Of a stretch of 64,000 nt of DNA, positions 47,930 through 58,483 are shown piece by piece (positions within the stretch are counted from its first letter, which is position 1; every line of letters starts with the position of its first letter). This stretch comes from Eleusine coracana subsp. coracana. Lineage: Eukaryota; Streptophyta; Magnoliopsida; Poales; Poaceae. The notes beneath the pieces are model-generated. The model saw only the letters and a list, made by a program, of their open reading frames with translations. It made no database searches and was not told the origin of the DNA. Both the position numbers and the translations under genes were made by a program. Where the stretch lies: positions 40,740,432 through 40,804,431 of the forward strand of contig CM064417.1 of NCBI GenBank assembly GCA_032690845.1, read 5' to 3'.

Positions 47930-48969
47930 TGCAGACTATATGAGAGACAACCCTATACATGCAATTTACAGATAGGCAGGGAATAAATTGCAGCTAGGTT
48001 GAGCTAATTACCTAATTAATGCAACTAGACATGGGCAATTAATCTAGTTTGCAACAATTAAGGAAATTGCTCGCAATTCAGGGCATAAATCAATGGATTG
48101 GAAGACAAGGCTCAATACCCTGGAGGATTGATGTCGAACAACACAAGGAACACAACCGATCGTCGAGGAACGCCAATGAACAGTAAAGTGGACAACATTC
48201 TCTCAATCAATGGAGCTCGGCGAGGAGGGTGAGTCGAGTTGCTGCTCTGGTTTCGCGCGCGTGGGGGGAAGAGCAAAGTCGACGCCTGGGACTTGCTCTG
48301 CGGCTGGCGGCGAGACGGCGAGCGGCAGCGCTGCTTGGTGTGGGAACTGGGCAAGGTGGTGGCAGAGCTAGGGTTCTTTGATGCAAGCGCGTGGCGGTAG
48401 GGCACGAGTGCGGCAGGCGGCGAGCGCGGGCAGGCAGCGCACAATGAGCTCGACTGGAGGTCGGAGGCGAGGCGCGTGGCAATGACGGTGTCGGAAGGAG
48501 CAACAGCGGCGAATCCTGGGCAAAGTCTCGGTGTCGGGGGTCAAACAGGGAAGAAAACAATCGACCGGATTTTGACCTAGGTCAAAAAGAAATGAACGAT
48601 CGAGATCCAAAGAGGAATAGATCAACGGTCACAGATCGGGATTGCATCGCGCGATCAAGCATAGTGACCGGACGGTACGGTCTCTACAACGGACTATCCG
48701 GTCAGCCTTCGATCCAGTCGAGTATTTATACAGACCGGACAGTGTCGTCAGGTTGATCGTTCTGTCCAGTCTCTATAACTCAATAGTCCCAAAGCACTAT
48801 GCACATGTGCACTGACTGGACTGTACCGTCCGAAGATCGGACTGTACGGTCACTCTGGAATTTTTGCTGAATCAAGGATTTTCTCTATTTTTCATGTGCC
48901 CTCACTTAACACCAAAATAAAACTCTACACTTGGAATATGAAGGGAACTCTCAAACACTCTGTTTCAAA
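47930..48969. repeat. Right copy of the ~1 kb direct duplication flanking B
   Basis: Begins with TGCAGACTAT immediately after B's 3' LTR, the same sequence that starts the left copy, and runs on into unique Copia2 DNA at 48970. Confidence 0.88.
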
Positions 48970-49755
48970 TAGTGGCTCTTTATGGCCTTATAATTTTTGC
49001 AAAACCCAAATGAATAATCGAGAAAATAAGAACCAAGGCAATTAAGAACTAAATGGGTATGTATGAGCCTTAGTCCATGAGCCGCGCGAGTGGGTTTAAC
49101 CTCGGAGTTCATAAGAGCTTGCTCAATGGGCATGAAGCACAATCCTTTTCTTTGGTCACATTTGCGGAGATGTAATCTCATATAGATCATGAGGCACGAA
49201 TATCTCCAAGTGTGACAAACCTCCTTTGTGTTTGCTATATGATGCATACAACAAGCATTTTACATATGCATAGAAAGTAAACATGCCATGTGAGTGCAAG
49301 AAATCTTAAACAAGACAAAGGAAACCTAACAATGTCAAGTTTGAACCCCTCCCAAGCTTACTCACTATAAGCCATACCATTGCCTTGAGAGAAGCCAAAC
49401 CACCATCTCAAGCACTCCCCCTTGCTTATAGCTATCTTGGATGGGTTAGACATTGACTAATTTTTATGTGTTTTTCTTTTAGTTATTTACACATGCATGG
49501 ATACAAAGCATACTAATCACAAAGGAGTCCTAATTACCATGCAATGCAAGAGAAGGAAAAAAACATACTACAACTACCAAGAACAAACACGGTTACCTGC
49601 CTCATGAGTAGATATGATGTTGAGGTCCATGTCACTTGTGGTGGACTTCACTTGATCTTCAAGTAAGCTCACGGTCCACCACCACCACCATCTTCTAGAT
49701 CTTGTTCTTGGACACCCACTTGTACCTCATTGACCTTTCAAGATCAACAATGCAC
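48970..49755 (-). other. Copia2 internal spacer
   Basis: Follows gag on the - strand. It has several stops in all frames and no recognisable pol. It contains a CCA/TGG-rich patch near 49678-49695. Confidence 0.6.
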
Positions 49756-49926
49756 TTAGGCACCCATATGCTCTTGATCCTTTCCTTTCTTGTTTGGTGG
49801 TCCCAAAGCCTTAGCGTTTACCTTGCCATCCTTGTTCCTAAAAAGCTTGAAATGTGTGTTCTCAAGGAACAAGTTAGCGTTAGGTGAAACAATAGAACTT
49901 CTCACCATAGGACAATCCTTGATGGT
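49756..49926 (-). pseudogene. Copia2 gag, C-terminal fragment beyond GIP
   Basis: Continues the reading interrupted at 60014 (the ATGGT TSD is duplicated). It encodes a basic tail (KVNAKALGPPNKKGKDQE) and ends at a stop at 49756-49758. No protease follows. Confidence 0.7.
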
Positions 49927-50473
49927 TGTTGGCACTTCCCAAGTGCCCCTTTTATATGTGAATATTACCCCAATTACAGCATAATTGATACTAATTTAGG
50001 CCATTTACCTATGATATTGTCTATATATTTGTATATGCGTTGTTTTGGAGCTTTATTGCAGAAACAGGTAACATTGGTGATTAAAGTGATGCTGGAAAGG
50101 ATAGGAGTCCAGAACCAACGAAAAGCACTGAAGAAGCCCACTGCGCCGATCGGCGTAGTACATGAGCCGATCGGCGCAAGGGTGTTTTGGCCCACAGAAG
50201 TGATCGAGGCCCATTCCACATGTTTATGGAAGTTTATCTGCGCAAGACAGTTGAAGATATTTTCCTAGAAGATTTATGGAACTTCAAGATCTCGACGTGC
50301 AGTACAAGACTTTATCTCGAAGGAAAAGGCCCACATGGCAGCTGTGGAAGACAGAGGAACCGACTCGGAGAAGAAACCAGAGAAGACACGGCTTGCACCA
50401 ATCGGCGCAATCCTGCACCGATCGGTGCAACCGCCTTATTTGCTAGAAATTGAGTCCCTTACGAGTAGAACCC

Positions 50474-50482
50474 CTATAAATA
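50474..50482 (+). promoter_or_regulatory. TATA box of the GIP 5' LTR
   Basis: CTATAAATA, 44 bases after a GCCGATCGGC-type pair. Confidence 0.75.
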
Positions 50483-51102
50483 CTTGTAAACCCTGGCCGC
50501 AGAAGAGGAGGCGACAGAGGGACAATAGATCCGTGAGTTAGAACCATCGGGGCTTGCCCCGTTAGAATAGATCTCTAGTTGAGTTTCAAGAACTATTGGT
50601 GTTAAGAGTTGATCTGTCAAGATAGGCCATCTCGACGGGGATGAATCTTACTCTATGTATCTCAAGGATGATTGAATATGTTGATGATGGTTTAGGTGAT
50701 TTGTCTGTCTTGATTCTATAATCATGCATGTGCTTATTCCAATTGCTTAGTTCTAGGCTAAGTAAGTTGATATTATCTTGATCGTGGTAATTAGGATAGT
50801 ATTCGGGCATTGTATTGATTATGGTTGTTTGATGATGCTAGTAGTGTGGTTTAGCGGTGACAGCACTAAGCCTGCGCAGCACTATTGGATAGTTGAGTAG
50901 GGTAAGATACTCGCACGATTAAGGGTTTCCTCTCGGCAGCGATAAATCAGGAGCCGCTCGGAAAGGAGGGTGGTCTTATTCATTATAGGTTTTCATTGAT
51001 CTATGTAATTATCCATTATGATGCTATTCAATAAGACTTTCTGGTTACGATCTCACTAGTAGATATCTGGTTACTCACTTAACAGCATAGGCTTACAAGG
51101 CA

Positions 51103-51264
51103 TCTGGCGCACTTTCGCTTAGATTTACTAGTGTGCCGATCGGCTCGACTCCTGCGCTGATCGGCGCAACAACAGATTTACTGTCTGGCGCACTTTCGCT
51201 TAGATTTACTAGTGTGCCGATCGGCTCAACTCCTGTACCGATCGGCGCAACGACAGATTTACTG
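51103..51264. repeat. 81-base tandem repeat with palindromes in the GIP LTR
   Basis: Two units starting TCTGGCGCACTTTCGC plus the start of a third at 51265. Each carries one GCCGATCGGC-type pair. The same array is at 59640-59801 in the other LTR. Confidence 0.9.
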
Positions 51265-51490
51265 TCTGGCGCAACTTTGCGCTAGTTAGTCTCCCCCTCA
51301 TGCAACCTAAATTCGACAGTAGCTTTGACTAGATCTTTTACTGTTAACTTTGTTTAATTATCCCTAAGGTCCTAGTGGATTCGATAAACCTTGGAATACT
51401 CAATTAAAGGGAAAAGTGCTATAATCATACACCGTCCTCTTGCGGTATATAAGTGGGTGCGTAGGTACAACCAACAAGCTATAACTTTTC

Positions 51491-51508
51491 TGGCGCGGTT
51501 GCCGGGGA
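51491..51508 (+). other. Primer-binding site of GIP
   Basis: TGGCGCGGTTGCCGGGGA, one mismatch from the Asp-tRNA-type PBS. Confidence 0.9.
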
Positions 51509-51594
51509 CCATAGCAGGTTGTTAAACATTGTTTGATGTATTAGTGTTTAGTCATTGTGCTTTACGTGTCTCTCTAGTACACATATTCTGTTAA

Positions 51595-52722
51595 GTGAAA
51601 CTAATAGGTATGGACAGTCCTAAGTCAAACAAACCCTCTAATTACACCGATGATCCAGAAAGACTCTTTCACAAGAAGAGAACAGCGGAGAAGAGAAGCA
51701 AGTCACTTGGAGGTTTAGCTGGAGAAGCAGTCCGCGCAACACCTCGAGTATTATTCACAATAGAAGACCCAGTTCAAGAGCAAGAAGAAGAGGAGATGGC
51801 AGAGGTACCTATGGTTAATCCTCTTAAGCCACAATTGACTAGTATTGTCAAGACAAATTTCCAAGAAGCTCAAGATCAACTTCCGTATCAATTGGAGAGA
51901 TATGTTGGAATAGTGGTGCAACAACTGTTCACAGGTTCGGAAGATCACAATCATCACTTGCAACACTTCCTTGAGGTTTGCAGTACATTCAAGATAGCGG
52001 GATTGATAGGAGACCAAGCACGTGTGCGGCTGTTCCCCTTCTCTCTAGTTGGACGCCCCAAGCAATAGTACAATGGATTGGAAAACCCAGTAAAAATGGT
52101 GTGGAACACATTAGCAGCTGAATTCTTGGCCAAATACTTCCCTCCTGGCAAGACTCAAGCTTTGAAAAATAAGATTCTTGGATTTACACAGAATATTGAT
52201 GAGAGCATTGGAGAAGCATGGGAAAGATACAATGAATATATGGATGCATGCCCTCATCATGGTCTGACGGTTGAAGAAGTTGTTGAGAAGTTCTACACAG
52301 GATTGAATCTTCTATCATATCAACACTTGGACGCCTCAGCTGCAGGATCATTCATGTCAAAAACCCCCGCCGAAGCTAAGAATTTGATCAAGTTGCTAGT
52401 GGAAAATCAATCGTGGGATGGTGAGAGAAGCTCAAGGAATTTGCAACCTTCAAAAGGAGTAGCGAAGAGTGTGATTGAGAAGACTCAAGAAGACTGGATT
52501 ATAGATCGCCTCGATGCTATTCAAAGGTGGTTGGATAATAATCTTCATATCCCTAAGGAAGAGACACTCAAGCTGGCCGAATCGCGCTCCACATGTAGTG
52601 AGTGTGGAGAATTTGGTCATGTGCAGAAAGATTGCCCTGAAGAGATGAAGGTGCTAGAATATATGAAGAATAGTGGATGGAAGCCCCAATATCAGCAACA
52701 AAGGAGTTCTTTTCTCTCCTAG
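51595..52722 (+). pseudogene. GIP gag
   Basis: Capsid core with RVRLFPFSLVGRPKQ and AEFLAKYFPPGKTQ, CCHC knuckle CSECGEFGHVQKDC near the end. One TAG (52066-52068) interrupts; otherwise open for about 375 codons. The frame shifts near 52700 into the coiled-coil/protease frame. Confidence 0.9.
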
Positions 52723-52732
52723 TTCGTCCATG

Positions 52733-53956
52733 CAAAATTCTATCCCACTTCGTCTCCAATGTCATGAGTTCTTCCAAGCCCAAGAGAAGATCAACAAGGA
52801 CAATCAAGCTAAATTCAAGGAGATCGATCATGTCCTTGAGGGAATTAATGACAAGGTGATAGAAATTGGGAGCTCCAGTGAGCAGATTTTGAAGCATACC
52901 AAGATTATGGAGCAACAGATGAGACAGCTATTGCAAGCCATTCAAGGCAACAAAGGGGCTATTCCTGGCAATACGATGTCTGCAGAGCAGTTGAAGGCAA
53001 TATCTATGTAGTCAGGAATGCAAACAGAAGATCCAGAGCACTCTGCGGGAGCAAGGAAGCCCCGCGCCGATCGGCGCACACCCGGCGCCGATCGGCGCGA
53101 TGATCCTGTCGGCGCCGATCGGCGCGAGGAGGATGTTGACCTCTCTGGTCTGAAAATGGGCTTAGAGACAGAAGAGCATGGCCCTGCCACGTTCCTGGAT
53201 ACTCAACTGCTGACGAAGACAGAAAGAGCGCGGCAACACGACGAGTAGTTTGCAAGGTTTGTCGATATTATGAAGAAGCTTTACATCAATGTCCCTTTTT
53301 TTGACGCTATCCAAGTTCCTACCTATGCCAAGTACATTAAGGACATGATGCAAAATAAGAAGTCTCTAGTTTTTGAGGAGGTTGTGAAGGTTACTAAAGA
53401 GCTTACGGCGGCAATCAATGATGTTGCACTGGAGAAGAAACCCGACCCTGGATCACCAAGCATCAAATGCATGATTAGAACAAGGATATTTCATAGGTGC
53501 TTGTGCGATCTTGGAGCAAGTGTAAGTGTTATGCCCCATCATATATTCACAAGCCTCAATTTGCCTGAATTAGAGCCTACAGGTATGTGTTTGGAGTTAG
53601 CCGATCAATCGGTACGCTTCCCTGATGGAATTGCTGAGGATGTGCCTGTTCAAATTAGAGATCACATCATCCCTGTTGATTTTATTGTGCTTGATATGGA
53701 TAAGAGGACGAGGACCCCGTTGATCTTAGGCAGACCCTTCTTGAGGACAGCAAAGGCAAGTATTGATGTTGGGAGTGGTGAGATAAGCTTCGATATAAGT
53801 GGGACTCCCTACTCTTTCAAATTTTGCCCAAAGGGAGCAGAGTGTCGTGCTATTGATGAAGTGAAGAGATACAAGACATCGTGGCAACGTGGCGTCGAGA
53901 GTAATTGGAGCGGATGTATGGATAGGTCGTCCAAGCTATATGAACCATGGAGATAA
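52733..53956 (+). pseudogene. GIP coiled coil and protease
   Basis: After gag, a helical region (QEKINKDNQAKFKEIDH) leads to a segment made of palindrome-derived ADRR peptides (53063-53130), then a retropepsin-like protease with CDLGASVSVMP and LILGRPFL. TAGs at about 53009 and 53246 interrupt. It ends at 53956 without any RT. The D-L-G-A active-site form is normal for plant gypsy proteases. Confidence 0.88.
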
Positions 53957-55260
53957 GAGAACCTTGTAGTGTCGCAGCCTCACATCCCGCACCGCAACAC
54001 TAAGGATTGATTGTTTGCGGGGTGGTCAAGCTCTTTGACCTCTAAATAACTAGAGCGCTCTTGGGAGGCAACCCAATGATCGAGGGATTTAGAAGTTGTT
54101 TAGTACTTGTGGGAGGGAAACCCATTTCACTTAGTTAATTAGTGCTGGCCGAGAGGGCAACCTGGTGTTTTTAATTTGCTTACTTGTGATAAAAACAATC
54201 TCCCGAATAAAAAATATATAGAAAAGTGTGTGCTTAATTTGTCTGTTTATTCGTGCAAAACTATGTATATACATGCTGTAGACTAACAACGTAGGAATAT
54301 AAAAAAAAGACCAAAAATAGGAAGGAACAGAGCTTGCGCCGATCAGCGCACTTCTGCGCCGGTTGGCGCATTATTGCCCAAGTCAAGACAGAGGGCTGAC
54401 GGCGCCAAGAATTGAAGGGGTGCTAAAACCAGCACAGTAATTTTCAGAGACAGAGCTATTTTCAAGGTAATCAAAAATATTTTTAAATTAATTTTTTATG
54501 TGCAAAATGGTTGCTAAATGACGTAGGAAAGGATGAAGAGCAACATCTAGCGAAGAAGCGAGGGGCCAGGAGCAAAAATGGACGTCGCGCCGATCGGCGC
54601 GAGTCAGCGTCGATCGGCACGGTCACTAGATGAGCCCCGCTATGTATGTCAATACTACAGGAACATTGGTAAAAGTGGAAAAATAGGTGAAAGAGATGAA
54701 CACGAGGCATCAGGATCAGCGCCGGACCAAAAGACGAGGTGCAAGGGACTTGCGCCGTTCGGCGCCCTTCTGCGCCGATCGGCGTAGGTACCCATGAGGT
54801 TCCCAAATGGCTGACAAAGGTGGCAGGTGTTGATTTTGAGGAACAGGTATGATTGCTATGCAGGTGTGCAGTGCAGAGGACACACGGAATTGACCAAAAG
54901 CTGAAAAAGATATGGCGCACCGATTGGCACGGGCCCACGCCGATTGGCACAGTTAACAAGACATCGAGATTCCATGCTGTTCCCCTGCCAACCAACAAGA
55001 TGTACAGGGAAGCAACATGAAGGATGGGAAGTAAGCACCAGAGTGGTCAGATCATTCAAAGTTCGAGTTGTGCCGATCGGCGCACTGCCGTGCCGATCGG
55101 CGCGCTCTCAAATTTTGAAATTTTTCGGTGGTTCCTTCTCCTGAAAGTTTCCCACACTATAAAAGGGAGGCCGGACGCCCCCAGTTCCGCACACCATCCC
55201 AGTAATCTCTCCACCTTCCCCACTACCCACGATCTCGCACGCGTTCCGCAATTTTCACAG
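53957..55260 (+). other. GIP spacer between protease and extra ORF
   Basis: No ORF. Contains five GCCGATCGGC-type pairs or near-pairs (about 54335-54370, 54585-54620, 54750-54786, 54916-54950, 55071-55105). The last 100 bases may be a promoter/leader for the extra ORF (ACTATAAAAGGG near 55157). Confidence 0.75.
55157..55164 (+). promoter_or_regulatory. Internal TATA box before the GIP extra ORF
   Basis: CTATAAAAGG lies about 100 bases before the ATG at 55261 and is also present in C (CTTTTATAAT, near 37970-37980). It suggests a separate transcript for this ORF. Confidence 0.5.
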
Positions 55261-56418
55261 ATGGATCGTCTCCGCTCCTCCGTCGGCAAGTTGGGCAAGA
55301 GGCTGCGCCGGGGAAGCAGTTCCGGTGGCAGCGGCGAGTCGAGCAGTGATTCCTCGGCAAGGGGGAGTTCCGACGCTCGTGATGACATGTCGGTGGGTGG
55401 TGCATCCACCGGCTCGGCGGCAGCGACATACGAGATCCGCACTCGCCACTCCATCTCAAGCGCGTCCCTTCCAATGGGGCGTGCTACGAGGAGCCAAACG
55501 GCGGCAAGCCGTGGGGTTCCCACATCACCACCACCGCCGGCATTCATGCCACGCACGGTGGAGGAGGGCTTCACCGTCCTGAGCGTGGAGGAACGGCGGC
55601 ACTACCTCGCGGTGAAGGGAAGGTTCGTCCCCAACTTCGACTTGGACGAGACCTTCCTCACCTCGATTGGCTTGTGGGGGGACATAAGGAGGATGCTCAA
55701 CAATCTCGGTTGGGTGGACTTCCACCTTCTTCCCATGGACTACAACCACGACGTCGTCACCAAGATTGCCTCTACGATGAGGCTTGGCACCGTCGAAGAC
55801 GGCAACGAGGCCGTCAACTTCCGCGTCCGCGACATCAGCTACACGGTGACCGTGGAGGCAACGGCTCAAGCCTTCGGCTTCGACGTCAACGCCGACGTTG
55901 CCGGCATCTTGGGACATGGGGAGTTGGACTCCATTTGGAGGCGGCTCTCATTCGTAGAAGAGATCAAGGGCGGCAACATCCGCAACCCGACCATTCAAGT
56001 CTTCCATAGGTGGTTGGCAGCGCGCATAAGCGACAAGGTCGACTCCAGCAACATCACTGATGCGGACTTGCGGTGGCTCTACAACGCCATCGTGAGTCCG
56101 TCTCATTGCAACCCCATGTTGGTGGTGCGGGGTTGGCTCGACAAGAGGGGCGAGGCAAGCAAGAAGTTGCCCTTCGGGGCCTATCTTCAACGCCTAGCAG
56201 CCCTCACCTGCGACGGCGACGGACCGAGAGGGCGCGATGACAAGTGTGATTGCGCGACGGAGATCGGCGAGAATATGACTCGTGGCAATATTGTCAAGGA
56301 AAGTGTTCGCGCTGGCTTCCATGTCGGTGGCACCAACGTCAAGCTCCCGTGTGCGGAGCTAGGATTTTTCTCCCTCACAAGCTGGAGGGAGGAAATTGGC
56401 TTGAGGAAGGTCTCCTAG
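55261..56418 (+). CDS. GIP extra ORF, Athila ORF1-like, 385 aa
   Basis: Intact ORF, GC-rich compared with its surroundings. A basic start (MDRLRSSVGKLGKRLRRG) is followed by a Ser/Gly-rich disordered part to about residue 95, then a helical domain (TVEEGFTVLSVEERRHY; NFRVRDISYTVTVEATAQAFG; DADLRWLYNAIVSP). The domain resembles the C-terminal domain of Arabidopsis Athila ORF1 and related 'plant transposon proteins'; this is by-eye. Function is unknown. It ends at a TAG where C reads on, so it is probably C-terminally truncated; remnants continue to about 56854. Confidence 0.75.
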   Translation: MDRLRSSVGKLGKRLRRGSSSGGSGESSSDSSARGSSDARDDMSVGGASTGSAAATYEIRTRHSISSASLPMGRATRSQTAASRGVPTSPPPPAFMPRTVEEGFTVLSVEERRHYLAVKGRFVPNFDLDETFLTSIGLWGDIRRMLNNLGWVDFHLLPMDYNHDVVTKIASTMRLGTVEDGNEAVNFRVRDISYTVTVEATAQAFGFDVNADVAGILGHGELDSIWRRLSFVEEIKGGNIRNPTIQVFHRWLAARISDKVDSSNITDADLRWLYNAIVSPSHCNPMLVVRGWLDKRGEASKKLPFGAYLQRLAALTCDGDGPRGRDDKCDCATEIGENMTRGNIVKESVRAGFHVGGTNVKLPCAELGFFSLTSWREEIGLRKVS

Positions 56419-56988
56419 AGGGGGGGCGAGTTCTCAAGGACCGTCGTGGGCGGGTTCGACAGCCGGACACATCTACAGAAGCCGACGGCGAGTAGGACTC
56501 CTGGGGGTCACGCCATGGGCCTCAGCAGTACAAGTCAGGGTGGAGCGACGCAGTAGGCGGTTCACATCCCTCTGCGCCGATCGGCGCAGGCGACGCGTCG
56601 GTCGGTGCCCCCTACTTCAGCACGGGTATCGACTACAGGTACCAAGGGCGTGTACCTGTGGTGCCTCCTGTTCCCGGTGCAAACTTTTTCATGCCCATGC
56701 AAGGGTACCTCGACAACAACATGCACTACATCGAGCGCATGGAGGACGCCACGTCCTAATGGAGGGACAACCACGATGCGATGATGGAGGAGTTCGAGCG
56801 ACTCAAGGCGCGGTGCTATGGCTTCGATCAGCCACTGCATCCACTTTCGGATGACTAGAGGGCCTAGGAGTTGGCACGAGTATCGGTTTTCCGGTTTGCA
56901 TTTTCTTTTATCTTTTGCAATCTTTTTCTTTCTTTACTTATATGTGTGTGAGCGGGTTGGCAAACCATGTATCGGGTGTGCCTATTTT

Positions 56989-57095
56989 CATGCAAGTGTG
57001 TTAGTAGTAGTTTTATTTTCATGCAAGTGTGTTAGTAGTAGTTTTACTGTCATGCAAGTGTGTTAGTAGTAGTTTTATTTTCATGCAAGTGTGTG
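56989..57095. repeat. 31-base tandem repeat
   Basis: Three full units and a partial one, starting CATGCAAGTGTGTTAGTAG at 56989, 57020, 57051 and 57082. Also present in C near 36075-36150. Confidence 0.92.
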
Positions 57096-58483
57096 CGAAA
57101 ATCATCACCATGTATTCGAGTTCCGATCTTAATATAATGGTGGCGGTTATGCTAATTTAGGAGAATTGAATTATTTATTCTTTCTTGAAATGTGTTGATG
57201 AAGACCAAATAATGTTGAGCATTGAATAAAATTTTGAACTTACACTTAATGATTATTCGGCAAATATGTCTTATGTGGAGCAATTTTGAGTACCCATGTG
57301 CTTTATTTGTGTTGTCCAGTTTGTGATGATAACTTAGTACCAATCTTTTCGTAAATAAATTTTCATGTTGTGAACTTTGAAATTTATTATTTTCAAGATC
57401 CTTACCTACCTATGCCATATTTTGAGCAATACTCATGAACCTTTGATATGTAGATAGACATTAAATTGATGGTTGAGTTCGGTTAGGATTTAATTCATTT
57501 TGGTATGAACTTTACTAAGATGGCAATTCTTTGTGTATCTTTTTCCAGCCTTGAATTACTCATGCAAAAATTCAATTCCGCTGAGTACACTACCATAAAC
57601 CCAAAACATCTTGTTGAGTATCATTCCTTCACCACATCCTATATTTCTGGCTATATTTAATTCTTGAATAAATGTTGAAGCCAGATGTATCAAATACCAA
57701 CAAATATTGGTGAAATTGAGTTAAGAGCCGATCGGTGCACTCTGAACCGATCGGCGCAGCAAAGAGCAAAGAAAAAAAGAAAAAAAAAAGGAAAAAAAAA
57801 GAGAAAATCTCTGATGTTTGCTAAGGGACTAGCAAAATTTTAAGTGTGGGGGGATGGTATATGACATGCTTATTCTCGAAATTCATTCTAATATAGCCAT
57901 GAATCATTCCACCCATGTGCAATCTTCCAAGATCAAATTTTTGCTATGCACATGTCCACATATCCAAAGTGTGAGTCCTTTCTTAAATTTTTCTTTCTTA
58001 ATGGCCATCTTGATAAGTTTCTATAATTCCAATGAAGAATAATCTCCTAGCTTTATAATATATTATTGAGTTATGTTTGCAATCCTTGAATTACCTCACC
58101 TAGCTACTCATATAAGCCTTACACTAATATTATTTGATCATTATGTTGTAGGATATAGGTTGAGTGATTTGAAAGATTAGTTGTTGCCTTGGATTATTTG
58201 GAAAATAGATTCTCTATGTTCATAGCAATCTTTTAAGTAATTTACATGTGTGGAAAAGTTATAATTTGTGAGTTGGACATGATCTGTTGCTTTGGGGAGA
58301 AACTTTAAGCTTTATGCCCATATTTGAACTATTTTGTTGAATACCAATATGAAATACACCACAATAGAACAATGCTCAATATTTGCTGATTTGAGATATC
58401 TTTTATGATAGAAAGAGTATGTTTTTCGATTTTTCTTTCTTTTACTTTACTTGGGACGAGCAAAGGTTTAAGTGTGGGAGAAC
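57096..58483 (+). other. GIP 3' untranslated region and PPT
   Basis: AT-rich, no ORF. Palindrome pair at 57727-57762 and an A-rich run at 57766-57808. The PPT TAAGTGTGGGAGAAC (58469-58483) abuts the 3' LTR. Confidence 0.8.

Larger units (their letters stand above)
49927..51476 (+). repeat. 5' LTR of GIP
   Basis: 1550 bases. TATA box at 50474-50482 with palindrome pairs upstream (50142-50178, 50395-50430) and an 81-base tandem repeat downstream (51103-51264). Confidence 0.93.

Noticed and set aside
55056..56190. - strand ORFs under the GIP extra ORF
   Set aside because: GC-driven shadows; the + strand frame has the start, leader and the conserved protein.
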